The notes under the pieces were generated by a model that was not told the DNA's origin, ran no database searches, and saw nothing but the letters and a program-made list of their open reading frames with translations. The translations under genes were made by a program, and so were the position numbers. Shown piece after piece: positions 26,978-35,850 of a stretch of 64,000 nucleotides of DNA; position 1 is the stretch's first letter; the number at the start of each line of letters is the position of its first letter. The stretch is from Frateuria_A sp035944355 (GTDB taxonomy: Bacteria; Pseudomonadota; Gammaproteobacteria; Xanthomonadales; Rhodanobacteraceae), in contig NZ_DASZBH010000004.1 in NCBI RefSeq assembly GCF_035944355.1, forward strand, positions 341,095 to 405,094. Direction: 5' to 3'.

Positions 26978-29395
26978 CTACTCGCCCGGCCCAAGCACCA
27001 GCGTCCACTTCACCGGCCCCGGCAGCAGCGGCGTGGCGCGCCCCTGGACCCAATCGGCCTGCCCTGCGCCGTAGTAGGGCGACAGCGGGTTGCCCGCCTG
27101 CCCGCCGGGCATTTCCAGTATCCCCTGCGCCTCGTGCCCGGGCGAAACCGCCAGCCGTTCGGAGGCGCCGAAGCCAGGCGCGGCCACGCGTGGCATGTTG
27201 GCGTCGCCGGGCAGCGGGTCGTCGGGCATGTCCAGGAAGTGCGCGAGGAAGGCCGGCAGCGCGGGCGACAACGCGTGGCGGATGCCGGCGCGGTTGACCT
27301 CGCCCCAGCGGCGTGCAGCCAGGCCGCCGGGCTGCGCGCCCAGTTCCGCCACCTCGCGGTGCGCGGCATCCAGCAACAGCGCTTGCCAGTCCCTGTAGCG
27401 CGGGTCGAGCAGCCACGCGGGCTGGTTGCGCAGCAACGACCACACCGCCGCCTCGCCGTTGCCGCCGCCCAAGGGCCAGGAGAAATCCGGATAGCGCGCC
27501 TGCACGCGCGCCACGAACGGCGCCAGCGCCAGGGCGTGCACCTGCTCGCGGAAGGCGCGCACCAGCCGGTAGTCCACGCTGTCCGGCGAGGCGTGGTTGC
27601 GCCAGGTGGCGGTGAGCTTGCGCAGCGGCTCGAGCGCCGGATCGCGCGAGCCGGCCAGGGTGTCCTGCAGCAGGCGTTGCCACGGAGTCAGGAATGCCGC
27701 GCGGTCGTCCAGCTGGATGTCGAGCAGGTTGCCGGTGGTGAACATGCCGTACGCGGCCAGGTCGTCGCGGATCTGCTGCGCGCGTGCGCCCAGGTCGTGG
27801 CCGCCGTCGCCGAGCAGTTCCCGAGCGGGACCGTCGACCGTCCGGTTGTTGGCCGTCCATAGCCGGCCGTTGGGCGGATCGACCACGCGCGGATACTGCC
27901 CCGGCGCAGCCCAGCCCTGCCAGCCGCTGCCCGGTTGCGACCAGTCCGCCGGCCGCTGCGGTTCACTGCCGGGCGCGCGCAGCGGAACGGCGTTGCCGGC
28001 GAGCGTCCAGCCGATGTGGCCCTCGCGGTCGGCCACCAGCAGGTTCTGCGGCGGCATGCCCATGGTCGGCGCCAGCTCCAGCGCAGCGGCCACGCTGGGT
28101 GCGCGCTCGAGCTGCATCAGGCCGAGGTTGTAGGCGCGCGGGTCGTGGGCGATCCAGGCCAGGGCCAGTGGCGTGCCATCGGTGTCCCTGGCCAGGATCG
28201 GACCCCAGCGGGTGTCCTCTACGTCCAGCATGCGGTCGGGCGCGCCCCTGACGCGGATGCGCTCGGCATGGCGCTCGATCGTCGCCCAGCCGCCCGGCAC
28301 CTTGTAGCGGGCCGGGTCAGCGCCGTCGCGGGTGATCCGCACCCAGTCCAGCCAGTCGCCGTAGCTGTTGGTGAAACCCCAGGCGACCTGCCCGTTGGAG
28401 CCCGCCACCAGGGCCGGCGTGCCGGGCAGGGTGACGCCGACCGCGTCGCGCACGCCGCCGGGTGCGGTGGCGTCGGGGTAGCGCAGGCGCGCGCGGAACC
28501 AGATGTCCGGCACGCGCAGGCGCAGGTGCATGTCGTTGGCGAGCATCGCCGCGCCGGTATCGGTGAGCGCGCCGGCGACGGCGAAGCTGTTGCTGCCCGG
28601 GTAGCGCTCCTCCGGCACGGGCGCGAGCGTGCGGGAGGGTTGCGTGGCGCCCGCCATGGCCGGCGCGCCTTTGCGCAGGTCGAACACCGAGGCGTCGGGC
28701 AGCAACGGCGGGTGCGACAGGCCGCCGGTGAGCGGCGCTTCCCAGTCCGGATCGGGTGCGAGCAGGAAATCGACCAGTGACGGGGGCAGCACCGCGTGCA
28801 TGCGCGCCAACTCCAGTTCGCGGGTGTTGTGGCCCTGGCCATTGAGGTCCAGGTACATCGCGGCGATGACCAGCCCGCTGTCCTCCGACCGCCAGGGCTG
28901 GGGCGTGGCGCCGAGCAGGAAGTATTCCCAGGGCTTCTGGCGCAGGTCGGCCAGCCCCGCGTTGACGCCGTCGCGGTAGCGGTCCAGCACGTGGCGCTGC
29001 GCCGGCGGCATCGCCGCATAGGCCGCCTGCGCCACGGCACGCAGGCGGTGCCGGCGGATGTCCAGGTCGTTCCCGAGCGCGGCCGGACCAACCAGCTCCG
29101 CCAGCTCGCCGGCGGCGGCGCGGCGCATCAGATCCATCTCGAAGAAGCGCTCCTGCGCATGCACGAAGCCCAGCGCGAAGGTGGCGTCGTCGCGGCTTCG
29201 CGCATCGAAGGTGGCACTGCCGGCGGCATCGCGCGTGATCGTCACCGGCGCGGCGAGGGCCGTCACGCGAAGCCGGCCATCGAGCCGTGCGCGGCTGCCG
29301 GCGAGCAGGTACCAGGCGAGCGCAAGGGCCGCCGCCAGCAGCACCAGCGCCGCCAGCAGCAGGCCGCGCCACAGGCGGAGGCGGCGGCCGTTCAT
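26978..29395 (-). CDS. penicillin acylase family (S45) N-terminal nucleophile hydrolase
   Basis: Predicted amidohydrolase of the penicillin G/AHL acylase family, 805 aa. Residues 1-33 form a membrane-spanning or signal segment (LLLAALVLLAAALALAWYLL). The N-terminal alpha chain has DDATFALGFVHAQERFFEMD. The autocleavage site is RYPGSNSFAVAG, making Ser268 the nucleophile at the beta-chain N-terminus. VAGSNGQVAWGFTNSYGDWLD and the LWTANNRTVDG block follow. Substrates of relatives include beta-lactams and acyl-homoserine lactones; nothing here fixes which. The start ATG overlaps the stop of the upstream lipoprotein by 4 bp. Confidence 0.92.
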   Translation of the reverse strand: MNGRRLRLWRGLLLAALVLLAAALALAWYLLAGSRARLDGRLRVTALAAPVTITRDAAGSATFDARSRDDATFALGFVHAQERFFEMDLMRRAAAGELAELVGPAALGNDLDIRRHRLRAVAQAAYAAMPPAQRHVLDRYRDGVNAGLADLRQKPWEYFLLGATPQPWRSEDSGLVIAAMYLDLNGQGHNTRELELARMHAVLPPSLVDFLLAPDPDWEAPLTGGLSHPPLLPDASVFDLRKGAPAMAGATQPSRTLAPVPEERYPGSNSFAVAGALTDTGAAMLANDMHLRLRVPDIWFRARLRYPDATAPGGVRDAVGVTLPGTPALVAGSNGQVAWGFTNSYGDWLDWVRITRDGADPARYKVPGGWATIERHAERIRVRGAPDRMLDVEDTRWGPILARDTDGTPLALAWIAHDPRAYNLGLMQLERAPSVAAALELAPTMGMPPQNLLVADREGHIGWTLAGNAVPLRAPGSEPQRPADWSQPGSGWQGWAAPGQYPRVVDPPNGRLWTANNRTVDGPARELLGDGGHDLGARAQQIRDDLAAYGMFTTGNLLDIQLDDRAAFLTPWQRLLQDTLAGSRDPALEPLRKLTATWRNHASPDSVDYRLVRAFREQVHALALAPFVARVQARYPDFSWPLGGGNGEAAVWSLLRNQPAWLLDPRYRDWQALLLDAAHREVAELGAQPGGLAARRWGEVNRAGIRHALSPALPAFLAHFLDMPDDPLPGDANMPRVAAPGFGASERLAVSPGHEAQGILEMPGGQAGNPLSPYYGAGQADWVQGRATPLLPGPVKWTLVLGPGE

Positions 29396-30195
29396 TCGGG
29401 CGCGAACACCGCGAAGATGCCGGCGTAGGGCTTGACCATGAACGCCGGCGCGCCGGCATAGCCCTCGCCGTCGAGGTAGAACTGCGAGATCGTGCCATCC
29501 AGGAACAGCGCGTCGCGGCAGCCCAGCTCGTCGCGGAACAGCCGCGCGAAGGCATGGAAGTTGACCGGCGCCTCGCTCACCGCGAACACCACCTGGTGCG
29601 GCGTGCGCGCGCACACGCCGCTGCGCCACTTCAGGCTGCCCGAATCGTGCACGAAGGCGGGGTTGAGCTGGCCGTCGATGACCAGCATGGGCCCGGATTG
29701 CGTGGCCCACTGCGGCTTGCGTCCGTCGGCCTTGAAGGCGGCGCTGGTCTTTACCTCCGCGTGGCCGTCCGGATAGATCGCGAACACGCCGTTGGGCAGC
29801 AGCGAGAAGTTGCCCGAGGCGGGGTTGCCGTGCGCGAGGTTCAGCGGCACCAGCGTCCTGCCGTCCTCCACGTACAGGCCCAGCGGCCGCGAGGCGCCGT
29901 CATAGATGCCGGCGTTGGCGGCGAACAGCAGCCGGCGGCCCTGTTTCTGGCCCCATTGGCGCAGGTTTTCGATGTCGCCGAACGGCTCGCCGCTGCCCGG
30001 CGTGCGCCAGTGCAGCGTCAGCGGCTCGCGCTTCAGGTCGATGCTGACGACCTGGTAGTTCTGGCCTTCGAACGCGCGTTCCTCGCCGTCGAGCGCCTTG
30101 GCCGGCGGCGCGCAGCCGGCCATCGCGGCCAGCAGCGGCAACGCCAGCCAGGCCAGGCGGCGCAGGTGAAAGAGGGGTGATGCAAGAGGGGGCAT
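29392..30195 (-). CDS. phosphodiester glycosidase (DUF2233/NAGPA) family lipoprotein
   Basis: Predicted lipoprotein of 267 aa. The N-terminus has a signal with lipobox (LLAAMAGC, Cys near 27). The rest is the NAGPA/DUF2233 fold: LLFAANAGIYDGASRPLGLY, SGNFSLLPNGVFAIYPDG, ATQSGPMLVIDGQLNP and RDALFLDGTISQFYL. The family includes N-acetylglucosamine-1-phosphodiester glycosidases; the substrate here is unknown. It overlaps the downstream acylase by 4 bp, so both are made together and both act outside the cytoplasm. The ATG at 30195 precedes the signal peptide. Confidence 0.88.
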   Translation of the reverse strand: MPPLASPLFHLRRLAWLALPLLAAMAGCAPPAKALDGEERAFEGQNYQVVSIDLKREPLTLHWRTPGSGEPFGDIENLRQWGQKQGRRLLFAANAGIYDGASRPLGLYVEDGRTLVPLNLAHGNPASGNFSLLPNGVFAIYPDGHAEVKTSAAFKADGRKPQWATQSGPMLVIDGQLNPAFVHDSGSLKWRSGVCARTPHQVVFAVSEAPVNFHAFARLFRDELGCRDALFLDGTISQFYLDGEGYAGAPAFMVKPYAGIFAVFAPE

Positions 30196-30318
30196 GCCCC
30201 GATGGTCGCCGCCCGGCCGCGGCCGGTGCAAGTCCATGGCAGCGGCAGCGTTCACGCATGCAGCCAGGGGACTGACGCGCGCGGGCGCTAGACTTGGCGT
30301 TTTCCTTGCGCCGCCGCC

Positions 30319-30807
30319 ATGCCCTACACCCCCATCGTCGCCACGCTCGGCTACGTGCTCTCGCCCGACCGCGAACGGGTCCTGATGATCCACCGCAACG
30401 CGCGGCCGGATGACCAGCATCTGGGCAAGTACAACGGCCTGGGCGGCAAGATGGAGCCGGGCGAGGACATCGCCGCCTGCATGCGCCGCGAGATTCGCGA
30501 GGAGGCCGGCATCGAATGCACCTCCATGTGCTTGCGCGGCACGCTCAACTGGCCCGGCTTCGGCAAGCGGGGCGAGGACTGGCTGGGTTTCATCTTCCTC
30601 GTCGACGCGTTCGAGGGCAGCTGCCTGGCCGGCAACCACGAGGGCACGCTGGAATGGATACCGCGTGCGCGGCTGATGGAGCTGCCGATGTGGGAGGGCG
30701 ACCGCCACTTCCTGCCGCTGGTGTTCGACCAGGACCCGCGGCCCTTCCATGGCGTGATGCCGTACAAGGAGGGCCGGATGCAGTCCTGGTCCTACAGCCG
30801 CCTTTGA
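30319..30807 (+). CDS. Nudix hydrolase, 8-oxo-dGTP diphosphatase type
   Basis: Nudix phosphohydrolase of 162 aa. The Nudix box (GGKMEPGED, then ACMRREIREEAGI) is complete with all catalytic Glu residues. The flanking LGKYNGLGGKMEPGE and the C-terminal GDRHFLPLVFDQDPRPFHG resemble the MTH1/YtkD-like 8-oxo-dGTP diphosphatases that clean the nucleotide pool. The start is the ATG at 30319. It is divergent from the lipoprotein gene and convergent with the VOC gene. Confidence 0.9.
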   Translation: MPYTPIVATLGYVLSPDRERVLMIHRNARPDDQHLGKYNGLGGKMEPGEDIAACMRREIREEAGIECTSMCLRGTLNWPGFGKRGEDWLGFIFLVDAFEGSCLAGNHEGTLEWIPRARLMELPMWEGDRHFLPLVFDQDPRPFHGVMPYKEGRMQSWSYSRL

Positions 30808-30826
30808 GCAGCGGCCGCTGTAGCGA

Positions 30827-31204
30827 TCAGTGCATGGAATGCAGGCCGATCATGTTGCCTTCGGTGTCGACGACGAGCGCGATGAAGCCGTAGGGCCCGA
30901 TCGAGAACTTGTCCTTCATGACCTTGCCGCCCCGAGCGGCGACGCGCCCGGCTTCCACTGCGCAGTCCTGGCAGGAGAAATAGACCAGCGTGCTGTTGCC
31001 GCCCGAGGGCACGCCATCCATCTTCACCAGCGCACCGGCCGCGCCGGCGCCGTCCTGGTGCATGGGGAAGGCCCACATCTCGATCGGACTAGAGTCGGGT
31101 GCGTCCAACTTTTCCAGCTTTACGGCGAGTACCGCCTCGTAGAAAGCCTTCGCGCGCCGCACGTCCTGCACGTAGATTTCGAACCAGCCGACGGGGTTTC
31201 GCAT
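30827..31204 (-). CDS. VOC (glyoxalase/bleomycin-resistance fold) family protein
   Basis: VOC-superfamily protein of 125 aa: NPVGWFEIYVQDVRRAKAFY at the N-terminus, then LVYFSCQDCAVEAGRVAARG and GPYGFIALVVDTEGNMIGLH at the end, matching the paired beta-alpha-beta-beta-beta modules. The metal-site positions are plausible but no specific enzyme can be assigned. Relatives are often called PhnB- or CapP-like. The ATG at 31204 is chosen because conservation starts there. Confidence 0.85.
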   Translation of the reverse strand: MRNPVGWFEIYVQDVRRAKAFYEAVLAVKLEKLDAPDSSPIEMWAFPMHQDGAGAAGALVKMDGVPSGGNSTLVYFSCQDCAVEAGRVAARGGKVMKDKFSIGPYGFIALVVDTEGNMIGLHSMH

Positions 31205-31329
31205 AGCCTTGGCCTCGCTGGAGTGGAACCGGATTTCCTGCGAACACGCGTCGTGCCGACGTGAAAGGTAAGGTGCCTGCCGCGCGGAACAAAGTGATTC
31301 GGATGCCGATCCCGGCCGGCGGCGGCGGC

Positions 31330-32820
31330 TCAACCGTCGATGCAGTCGTGCAGGTTGGAGCCGTCGTGGCTCGATTCGCCATCACCCTGCGGCGAACCAC
31401 CGTTGCGGAGCACATGGCAGGGGGGGAGACGCGGCGGCGTTCCGGCCACCCGCCGTGCACGGCTATCCAACGCGGGGGCGGCCGGAGGGACGGCGGATGC
31501 GGCCGTGGCGGAGAACGAATGGTGGAAGGCCACCATGCCCATCACCACCACGGCGGCTGGCGCGAGCTTGGCCAGGAAGGCCCGCAGGCCCTTGCCGAAG
31601 ATGCGCGAGTACATGATGTAGTAGGCCAGGAAAAAGTTGATGTGGAACGCCACCACCAGCGCCCAGGAAAGCTTGGACAGGTCGCGCTGCAGCACGCCCC
31701 ACACGATCGCCGAGACCATTACCACGGACGAAGCTACGCCGGCGGCGAACAGCAGGTCGGTGCGGTCCAGCGCCTGGAAGAAGCTGCCGCTGGTGGAAAG
31801 CACCACCTGCACCGGAATGGCGATGGCGAGTATCCGCACGACCGGCACCACGGCAGTCCACTGCGGGCCCAGCAGCCACGCCACGATCTCTCCGGCGAGC
31901 AGGAAGATGAGCAGGCCGGCGGCAGCGCCGAGCAGGGAAAGCTTCCAGATGAACTCGCGGTGGATCGCCTCGACCCTGGCCTTGTCGTGGGCGTATTGCT
32001 GCACCACCGGCTGGATGGCCGGCGTCATGGCGAAGGTGATCAGCACCAGCGGATAGCGCATCAGGCGATAGGCCTTGTCGTACACGCCCAATGACGCCGT
32101 GCCCAGGTAGCGGCCCACCAGGATGTTGTCCAGGTTGCGCGAGAAGTAGTTGAGGACGTTGAAGCCGAACTGATAGCCGGAGAACGAGAGCAGGGGCCGG
32201 ATCGCCGAAAAACGGGTTCCCCACTGGGGCCGGCCGAACTGCGTCCGGCCCGAGAACAGGTAGGTCATGAGGAAGTTGGTGGCAGCGCTGAAGGCGCTCT
32301 TCGCCGCCAACGCGTGCAGCGGATCGACCAGCCGCAGCAGGACCAGCGACAGCCCGGTGGACACCAGCTCCGACACGATGCCGGCGTTGGCGATGCGGTA
32401 GAACGCCTGGTCACGCAGCAGGAAGGCGGTGGGCACGATCGCGGCCGAATAGAACAGCAGCGAAGCGGACACGTACGGCACCACCTCGCCCACCCGCGGC
32501 ATGCCGTAGAACGCCTGCCACAACGGCCTGGCCGCCTCGAACACCATCGCCAGCACGGCGCCGGTAAGCACGGTCAATCCGAACAGTCCGTTCCGGTCCC
32601 GCGGCGTGAGCGTCTTGAGGTTGATGATCGCCGGACCCAGTCCCGCCTCGGTCATCAGCTGGAAGAAGGTGGAGAACACCGCGATGGAGGCCACCGTGCC
32701 GAAATCCCGCGGCGTGAAGATGCGCGCCAGCACCACCATCGACAACAGGCTGGCCGCATAGACGCCGGCACGGCCGAGCATGCTCTTGGCGATCGCCGCG
32801 TACAGCGTGGCCGCACTCAT
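31330..32820 (-). CDS. polysaccharide flippase, MOP/Wzx-like
   Basis: Membrane protein of 496 aa of the oligosaccharide flippase family (RfbX/Wzx, COG2244). It starts MSAATLYAAIAKSMLGRAGVY with about 12-14 hydrophobic segments; the conserved N-terminal ASLLSMVVLARIFTPRDFGT is clear, as is RNLDNILVGRYLGTASLGVY. It would flip an undecaprenyl-linked glycan to the periplasm. The last 45 or so residues (SRARRVAGTPPRLPPCHVLR onward) are hydrophilic and unlike the family, so the C-terminus may be frame-shifted. The start overlaps the glycosyltransferase stop by 4 bp. Confidence 0.9.
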   Translation of the reverse strand: MSAATLYAAIAKSMLGRAGVYAASLLSMVVLARIFTPRDFGTVASIAVFSTFFQLMTEAGLGPAIINLKTLTPRDRNGLFGLTVLTGAVLAMVFEAARPLWQAFYGMPRVGEVVPYVSASLLFYSAAIVPTAFLLRDQAFYRIANAGIVSELVSTGLSLVLLRLVDPLHALAAKSAFSAATNFLMTYLFSGRTQFGRPQWGTRFSAIRPLLSFSGYQFGFNVLNYFSRNLDNILVGRYLGTASLGVYDKAYRLMRYPLVLITFAMTPAIQPVVQQYAHDKARVEAIHREFIWKLSLLGAAAGLLIFLLAGEIVAWLLGPQWTAVVPVVRILAIAIPVQVVLSTSGSFFQALDRTDLLFAAGVASSVVMVSAIVWGVLQRDLSKLSWALVVAFHINFFLAYYIMYSRIFGKGLRAFLAKLAPAAVVVMGMVAFHHSFSATAASAVPPAAPALDSRARRVAGTPPRLPPCHVLRNGGSPQGDGESSHDGSNLHDCIDG

Positions 32821-33842
32821 TCGTATGCCTCGCGGCGCAGCGCGCCCTTGAGCCGATGTCCGACCAGCAGCAGTTCGGGAAACAGGCAGATCAGGATGCA
32901 CACCGGCTTGATGTACCTGGGGTTCACGCGGGAGAGCACCCGCAGCAGCCGCTTGCGCTGCGCCAGCGGCAGCATCGGCGGATACGCGATCCACCATTGC
33001 GCGAGGCCACTGCGGATCATGTTCTGGATGAAATGGTTGAGCGACTTTCCGGTTTCGCTCTTCTCGCGCGCGACGTCCAGCCGGGAAAGCTCCAGCGCCA
33101 CTTCCATGTAGCCCTCCACATGCCTGGGCTGCTTCTTCTGGGTCATGATGGAATCGGGCCGCAGGCGTCGGTTGAAAAGCCGATCGGGAAGGCAGTAGAC
33201 CTTCGCATCCCTGCGCTCCAGCAGCAGCCGCGTCGTGAACAGATTGTCCTCGTGCAGGATGCCCGGGTAGAACGTTATTCCCGCGAACCGGTCCCTGCGG
33301 TAAACGTAGAGGCAGGGCGACGGCAGGTAATTGTGGTATTTCCTCGACAGGATGAAGAACTGCTCCGCAAGCATCGGCTTTCCGGTAAGTTCCGGCAGCC
33401 TCTCGTAATTGAATTCACCGGTCGGTGGCGTGGTCATGCCATCGCAGAACGAGCGGGCGGCGAAGAAAACTATGTCGACACCATGATCCTTCATTTTCTC
33501 GACGCAAAGGGATACGGTGTTTTTTTCGATATAGTCGTCGCCGTCGAGAAAGAGCACGTATTCGCCCTTGGCCAGCCTCAGGCCGGTGTTCCGCGCCGCG
33601 GACGGGCCCTGGTTGGGCGTGCTCACGACGGTCACATTGCGATGGCTGGCCGCAAAATCCCCGAGCACGGCCCGGCTGCTGTCCGTGGAACCATCATCCA
33701 CGGCAATGATTTCCACCTCGACGTAATCCTGGTTCGCGGCCGATTCCAGGCATTGGGCGAGGTAGGGAGCGACGTTGTAGACGGAAATAATGATGCTGGC
33801 CCGTCCGGCGAGCGCGGGCGCAGCGTTGGTAATGTAGGCCAC
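32817..33842 (-). CDS. family 2 glycosyltransferase
   Basis: GT-A fold glycosyltransferase of about 341 aa: IIISVYNVAPYLAQCLESAA, the nucleotide site VDDGSTDSSRAVL, NQGPSAARNTGLRLAKGEY and the metal motif LFLDGDDYIEKNT. It probably adds a sugar to a surface glycan moved by the coupled flippase. I favour the GTG at 33842, which puts RASIIISVYN close to the N-terminus; ATGs at 33905 and 33923 are alternatives. No good Shine-Dalgarno is seen. Local GC content is visibly lower than in the neighbours, as is the gene-free stretch 33843-34066, which suggests acquired DNA. Confidence 0.88.
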   Translation of the reverse strand: MAYITNAAPALAGRASIIISVYNVAPYLAQCLESAANQDYVEVEIIAVDDGSTDSSRAVLGDFAASHRNVTVVSTPNQGPSAARNTGLRLAKGEYVLFLDGDDYIEKNTVSLCVEKMKDHGVDIVFFAARSFCDGMTTPPTGEFNYERLPELTGKPMLAEQFFILSRKYHNYLPSPCLYVYRRDRFAGITFYPGILHEDNLFTTRLLLERRDAKVYCLPDRLFNRRLRPDSIMTQKKQPRHVEGYMEVALELSRLDVAREKSETGKSLNHFIQNMIRSGLAQWWIAYPPMLPLAQRKRLLRVLSRVNPRYIKPVCILICLFPELLLVGHRLKGALRREAYE

Positions 33843-34066
33843 TAGGCGTTTTCCGGGTCGGCGACAAGGTTTTGTGAATGCGCCGGCGAGCTCTGGCGCA
33901 CGCATACAGTTTCGCGCCCGCAAGCTTAGTTGCCCCTTATCAACGAGTTTTTTGCAAAGCGTTTCAGTCGATTAAGCAGATCGATAATCGCATTGGCGTG
34001 AAATCCAATTGACGATGGCGTCAATTTGGCCGGCTTTGACGTAAATGATCCGCCTGGTGCGGGCGC

Positions 34067-34843
34067 TCAGGCGACGTCGGCCGTCCATTCCTCGCGGCTG
34101 AACTTGCCTAGTGCCAGCTCCGCCGCTTCGGCCAGCTCGGCGGGGCGCAGGGTGTCCTCGGCCAGGCCGTGCAGGCGGCGGAAGGTGGCGATCATGTGAT
34201 CGATGATCGCCGCGCGTGACAGGCCGGTCTGGCTGCGCAGCGGATCGACGCGCTTGGCCGCGCTTTGCGTGCCCTTGTCCGAAAGCTTCTCGCGGCCGAT
34301 GCGCAGGACCTGGAGCATCTTGGCCGCGTCGATGTCGTAGGCCATGGTCACGTGATGCAGCACAGCGCCGCCACGGTGCGCCTGCGCCGCGCCGGCGATC
34401 TTGCCGCCCTCGGAGGTGATGTCGTTGAGCGGCTGGTACCAGGCCTTGATGCCCAGTTCGCCCAGGGCCTCGAGCGTCCAGGCATCCATCCAGGCATAGG
34501 CTTCCTGGAAGCTCATGCCCTTGATCAGCGAAAGCGGCGCATAGATCGACCAGGTGATGGTGTTGCCCGGCTCGATGAACATGGCTCCGCCACCGGAAAC
34601 GCGCCTGACCACCTCGATGCCGTGGCTGCGGGCCGCCTCGGCGTCGACCTCGTTGCGCAGCGACTGGAAGCGGCCGATCACCACCGCGGGCGCGGCCCAC
34701 TCCCAGACGCGCAGCGTGGGCGGGCGGTGGCCGGCGCCGACCTCGTGGGTGAGCACCTCGTCCAGCGCCATGTGCAGCGCGGGCGATTGCGGCGCCGCGT
34801 GGATCAGGTGCCAGTCGTGGTCGTGCCACAGCGTGCGGGTCAT
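34067..34843 (-). CDS. lplA: lipoate-protein ligase, catalytic (LplA) subunit
   Basis: Attaches lipoate to lipoyl domains through lipoyl-AMP. The 258-aa product contains only the large catalytic domain: PTLRVWEWAAPAVVIGRFQS, the lipoyl-binding loop RRVSGGGAMFIEPGNTITWS and the lysine motif GGKIAGAAQAHRGGAVLHH. The small C-terminal domain of one-chain LplA enzymes is missing. It is encoded by the gene immediately upstream (34840-35145), which overlaps by 4 bp. Together they form a bipartite ligase like Thermoplasma LplA/LplB. The ATG at 34843 is supported by this overlap. Confidence 0.9.
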   Translation of the reverse strand: MTRTLWHDHDWHLIHAAPQSPALHMALDEVLTHEVGAGHRPPTLRVWEWAAPAVVIGRFQSLRNEVDAEAARSHGIEVVRRVSGGGAMFIEPGNTITWSIYAPLSLIKGMSFQEAYAWMDAWTLEALGELGIKAWYQPLNDITSEGGKIAGAAQAHRGGAVLHHVTMAYDIDAAKMLQVLRIGREKLSDKGTQSAAKRVDPLRSQTGLSRAAIIDHMIATFRRLHGLAEDTLRPAELAEAAELALGKFSREEWTADVA

Positions 34844-35145
34844 GCGTCGCTTTCCTGGCGGGTGAGGTATGGATCGATGGCGCGGCGGACCGCGACCGCG
34901 ATGGCCTCCGGCGAAACCCCGTACATCATCACGCCGGGCGCGAGCTGGGTCCGGATCGCGGCGGCGAGCGCCTGCTCGTCGGCATCGACGGGTTGGCCTT
35001 CGAGCGCGGCGTCGATGGCGTGCAGCGCCTCGTCCGGTTCCAGGAAGAAATCGCCGCTGACCTGCACGCCCCGGAGGCAGCCCTCGCACAGTCGCAGGTC
35101 GACCACGACCAGCTTGCCGCCGGGCATCTTGTACTCGCCGTGCAC
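34840..35145 (-). CDS. lipoate-protein ligase accessory (C-terminal domain, LplB-like) subunit
   Basis: Protein of 101 aa matching the small C-terminal domain of lipoate ligases: HGEYKMPGGKLVVVDL at the start, then VSGDFFLEPDEALHAIDAAL and SPEAIAVAVRRAIDPYL. In Thermoplasma the corresponding separate LplB chain is required for lipoyl-AMP formation. The start is a GTG at 35145 with GAGGG about six bases upstream. It is translationally coupled to the catalytic subunit that follows. Confidence 0.82.
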   Translation of the reverse strand: MHGEYKMPGGKLVVVDLRLCEGCLRGVQVSGDFFLEPDEALHAIDAALEGQPVDADEQALAAAIRTQLAPGVMMYGVSPEAIAVAVRRAIDPYLTRQESDA

Positions 35146-35207
35146 GGATGTCCCTCTGCCGATGCCCAAAGCGAAGGCTAGCGCAGCGGCGCCGTGCGCG
35201 TCAGCGG

Positions 35208-35621
35208 TCAGTGACCGTGGAAATGCCCGCTGCCCGTGCCAATCGACAGGCTGACGCCGCCGGTGGGGTGGTCGCAGCTGCCGAACGCCTTGCTGAGATT
35301 GACCGTGCCCTGCTGGTAGCTACCGTCGACGTGGCGGCCGCTCATCACGCCCATGCCCACGCTGCCGTGGAGCTGCGGCTTGTTGAAGGTAGCGTCATCG
35401 CAGGCGGGAGTGGCTTCCGCCTGGTCGTCGGCGGCGGTGCGGCCGCTGTGGTCGCCGTAGTAGACGCCGGGCGCGCTGGCCGGCCTGGGTGCCGTGCTTG
35501 CGGTGGCGGGGAGGTCGCTGGGCGGCAGCTTGAGGTTGAGCGGCGCCCTGGCGTCTTGCGACCAGGCCGGAGCCGTCAGCAGGGAAGCGAGGAGCAGGGC
35601 GAGCGGGAATCGGGGGCGCAT
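35208..35621 (-). CDS. secreted hypothetical protein with His-rich C-terminus
   Basis: Exported protein of 137 aa with a signal peptide (MRPRFPLALLLASLLTAPAWS). The mature part starts with a Pro/Ala-rich linker, then CDDATFNKPQLHGSVGMGVM, and ends SIGTGSGHFHGH. Two cysteines (in PACDD and GSCDHP) could form a disulfide; the C-terminal histidines could bind a metal. No family is recognised, though it resembles small lineage-specific periplasmic proteins. It is upstream of the lipoate ligase pair on the same strand but separated by 62 bp. Confidence 0.7.
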   Translation of the reverse strand: MRPRFPLALLLASLLTAPAWSQDARAPLNLKLPPSDLPATASTAPRPASAPGVYYGDHSGRTAADDQAEATPACDDATFNKPQLHGSVGMGVMSGRHVDGSYQQGTVNLSKAFGSCDHPTGGVSLSIGTGSGHFHGH

Positions 35622-35850
35622 GGCGGGTTCCGGGGGGCGGTGCCTGGGTGAACGTGCGGAGCACCTTTCAGGTGTACCGGCATTGGAGTGGGTCTCGGCG
35701 CGAAAGTTCGGGTTCCTCGCAGGCGCCCCATTCCGTCTGGCGGCCCTCCTCCCGCGATCGCAAGGGGAGGATTCAGCGCGGCGGCTGCATGGGTCCTTTC
35801 TCCGGTTTACGGGGCAGGCCGGAGCGCGCCCCGTCTCCCGATGCGCCACC

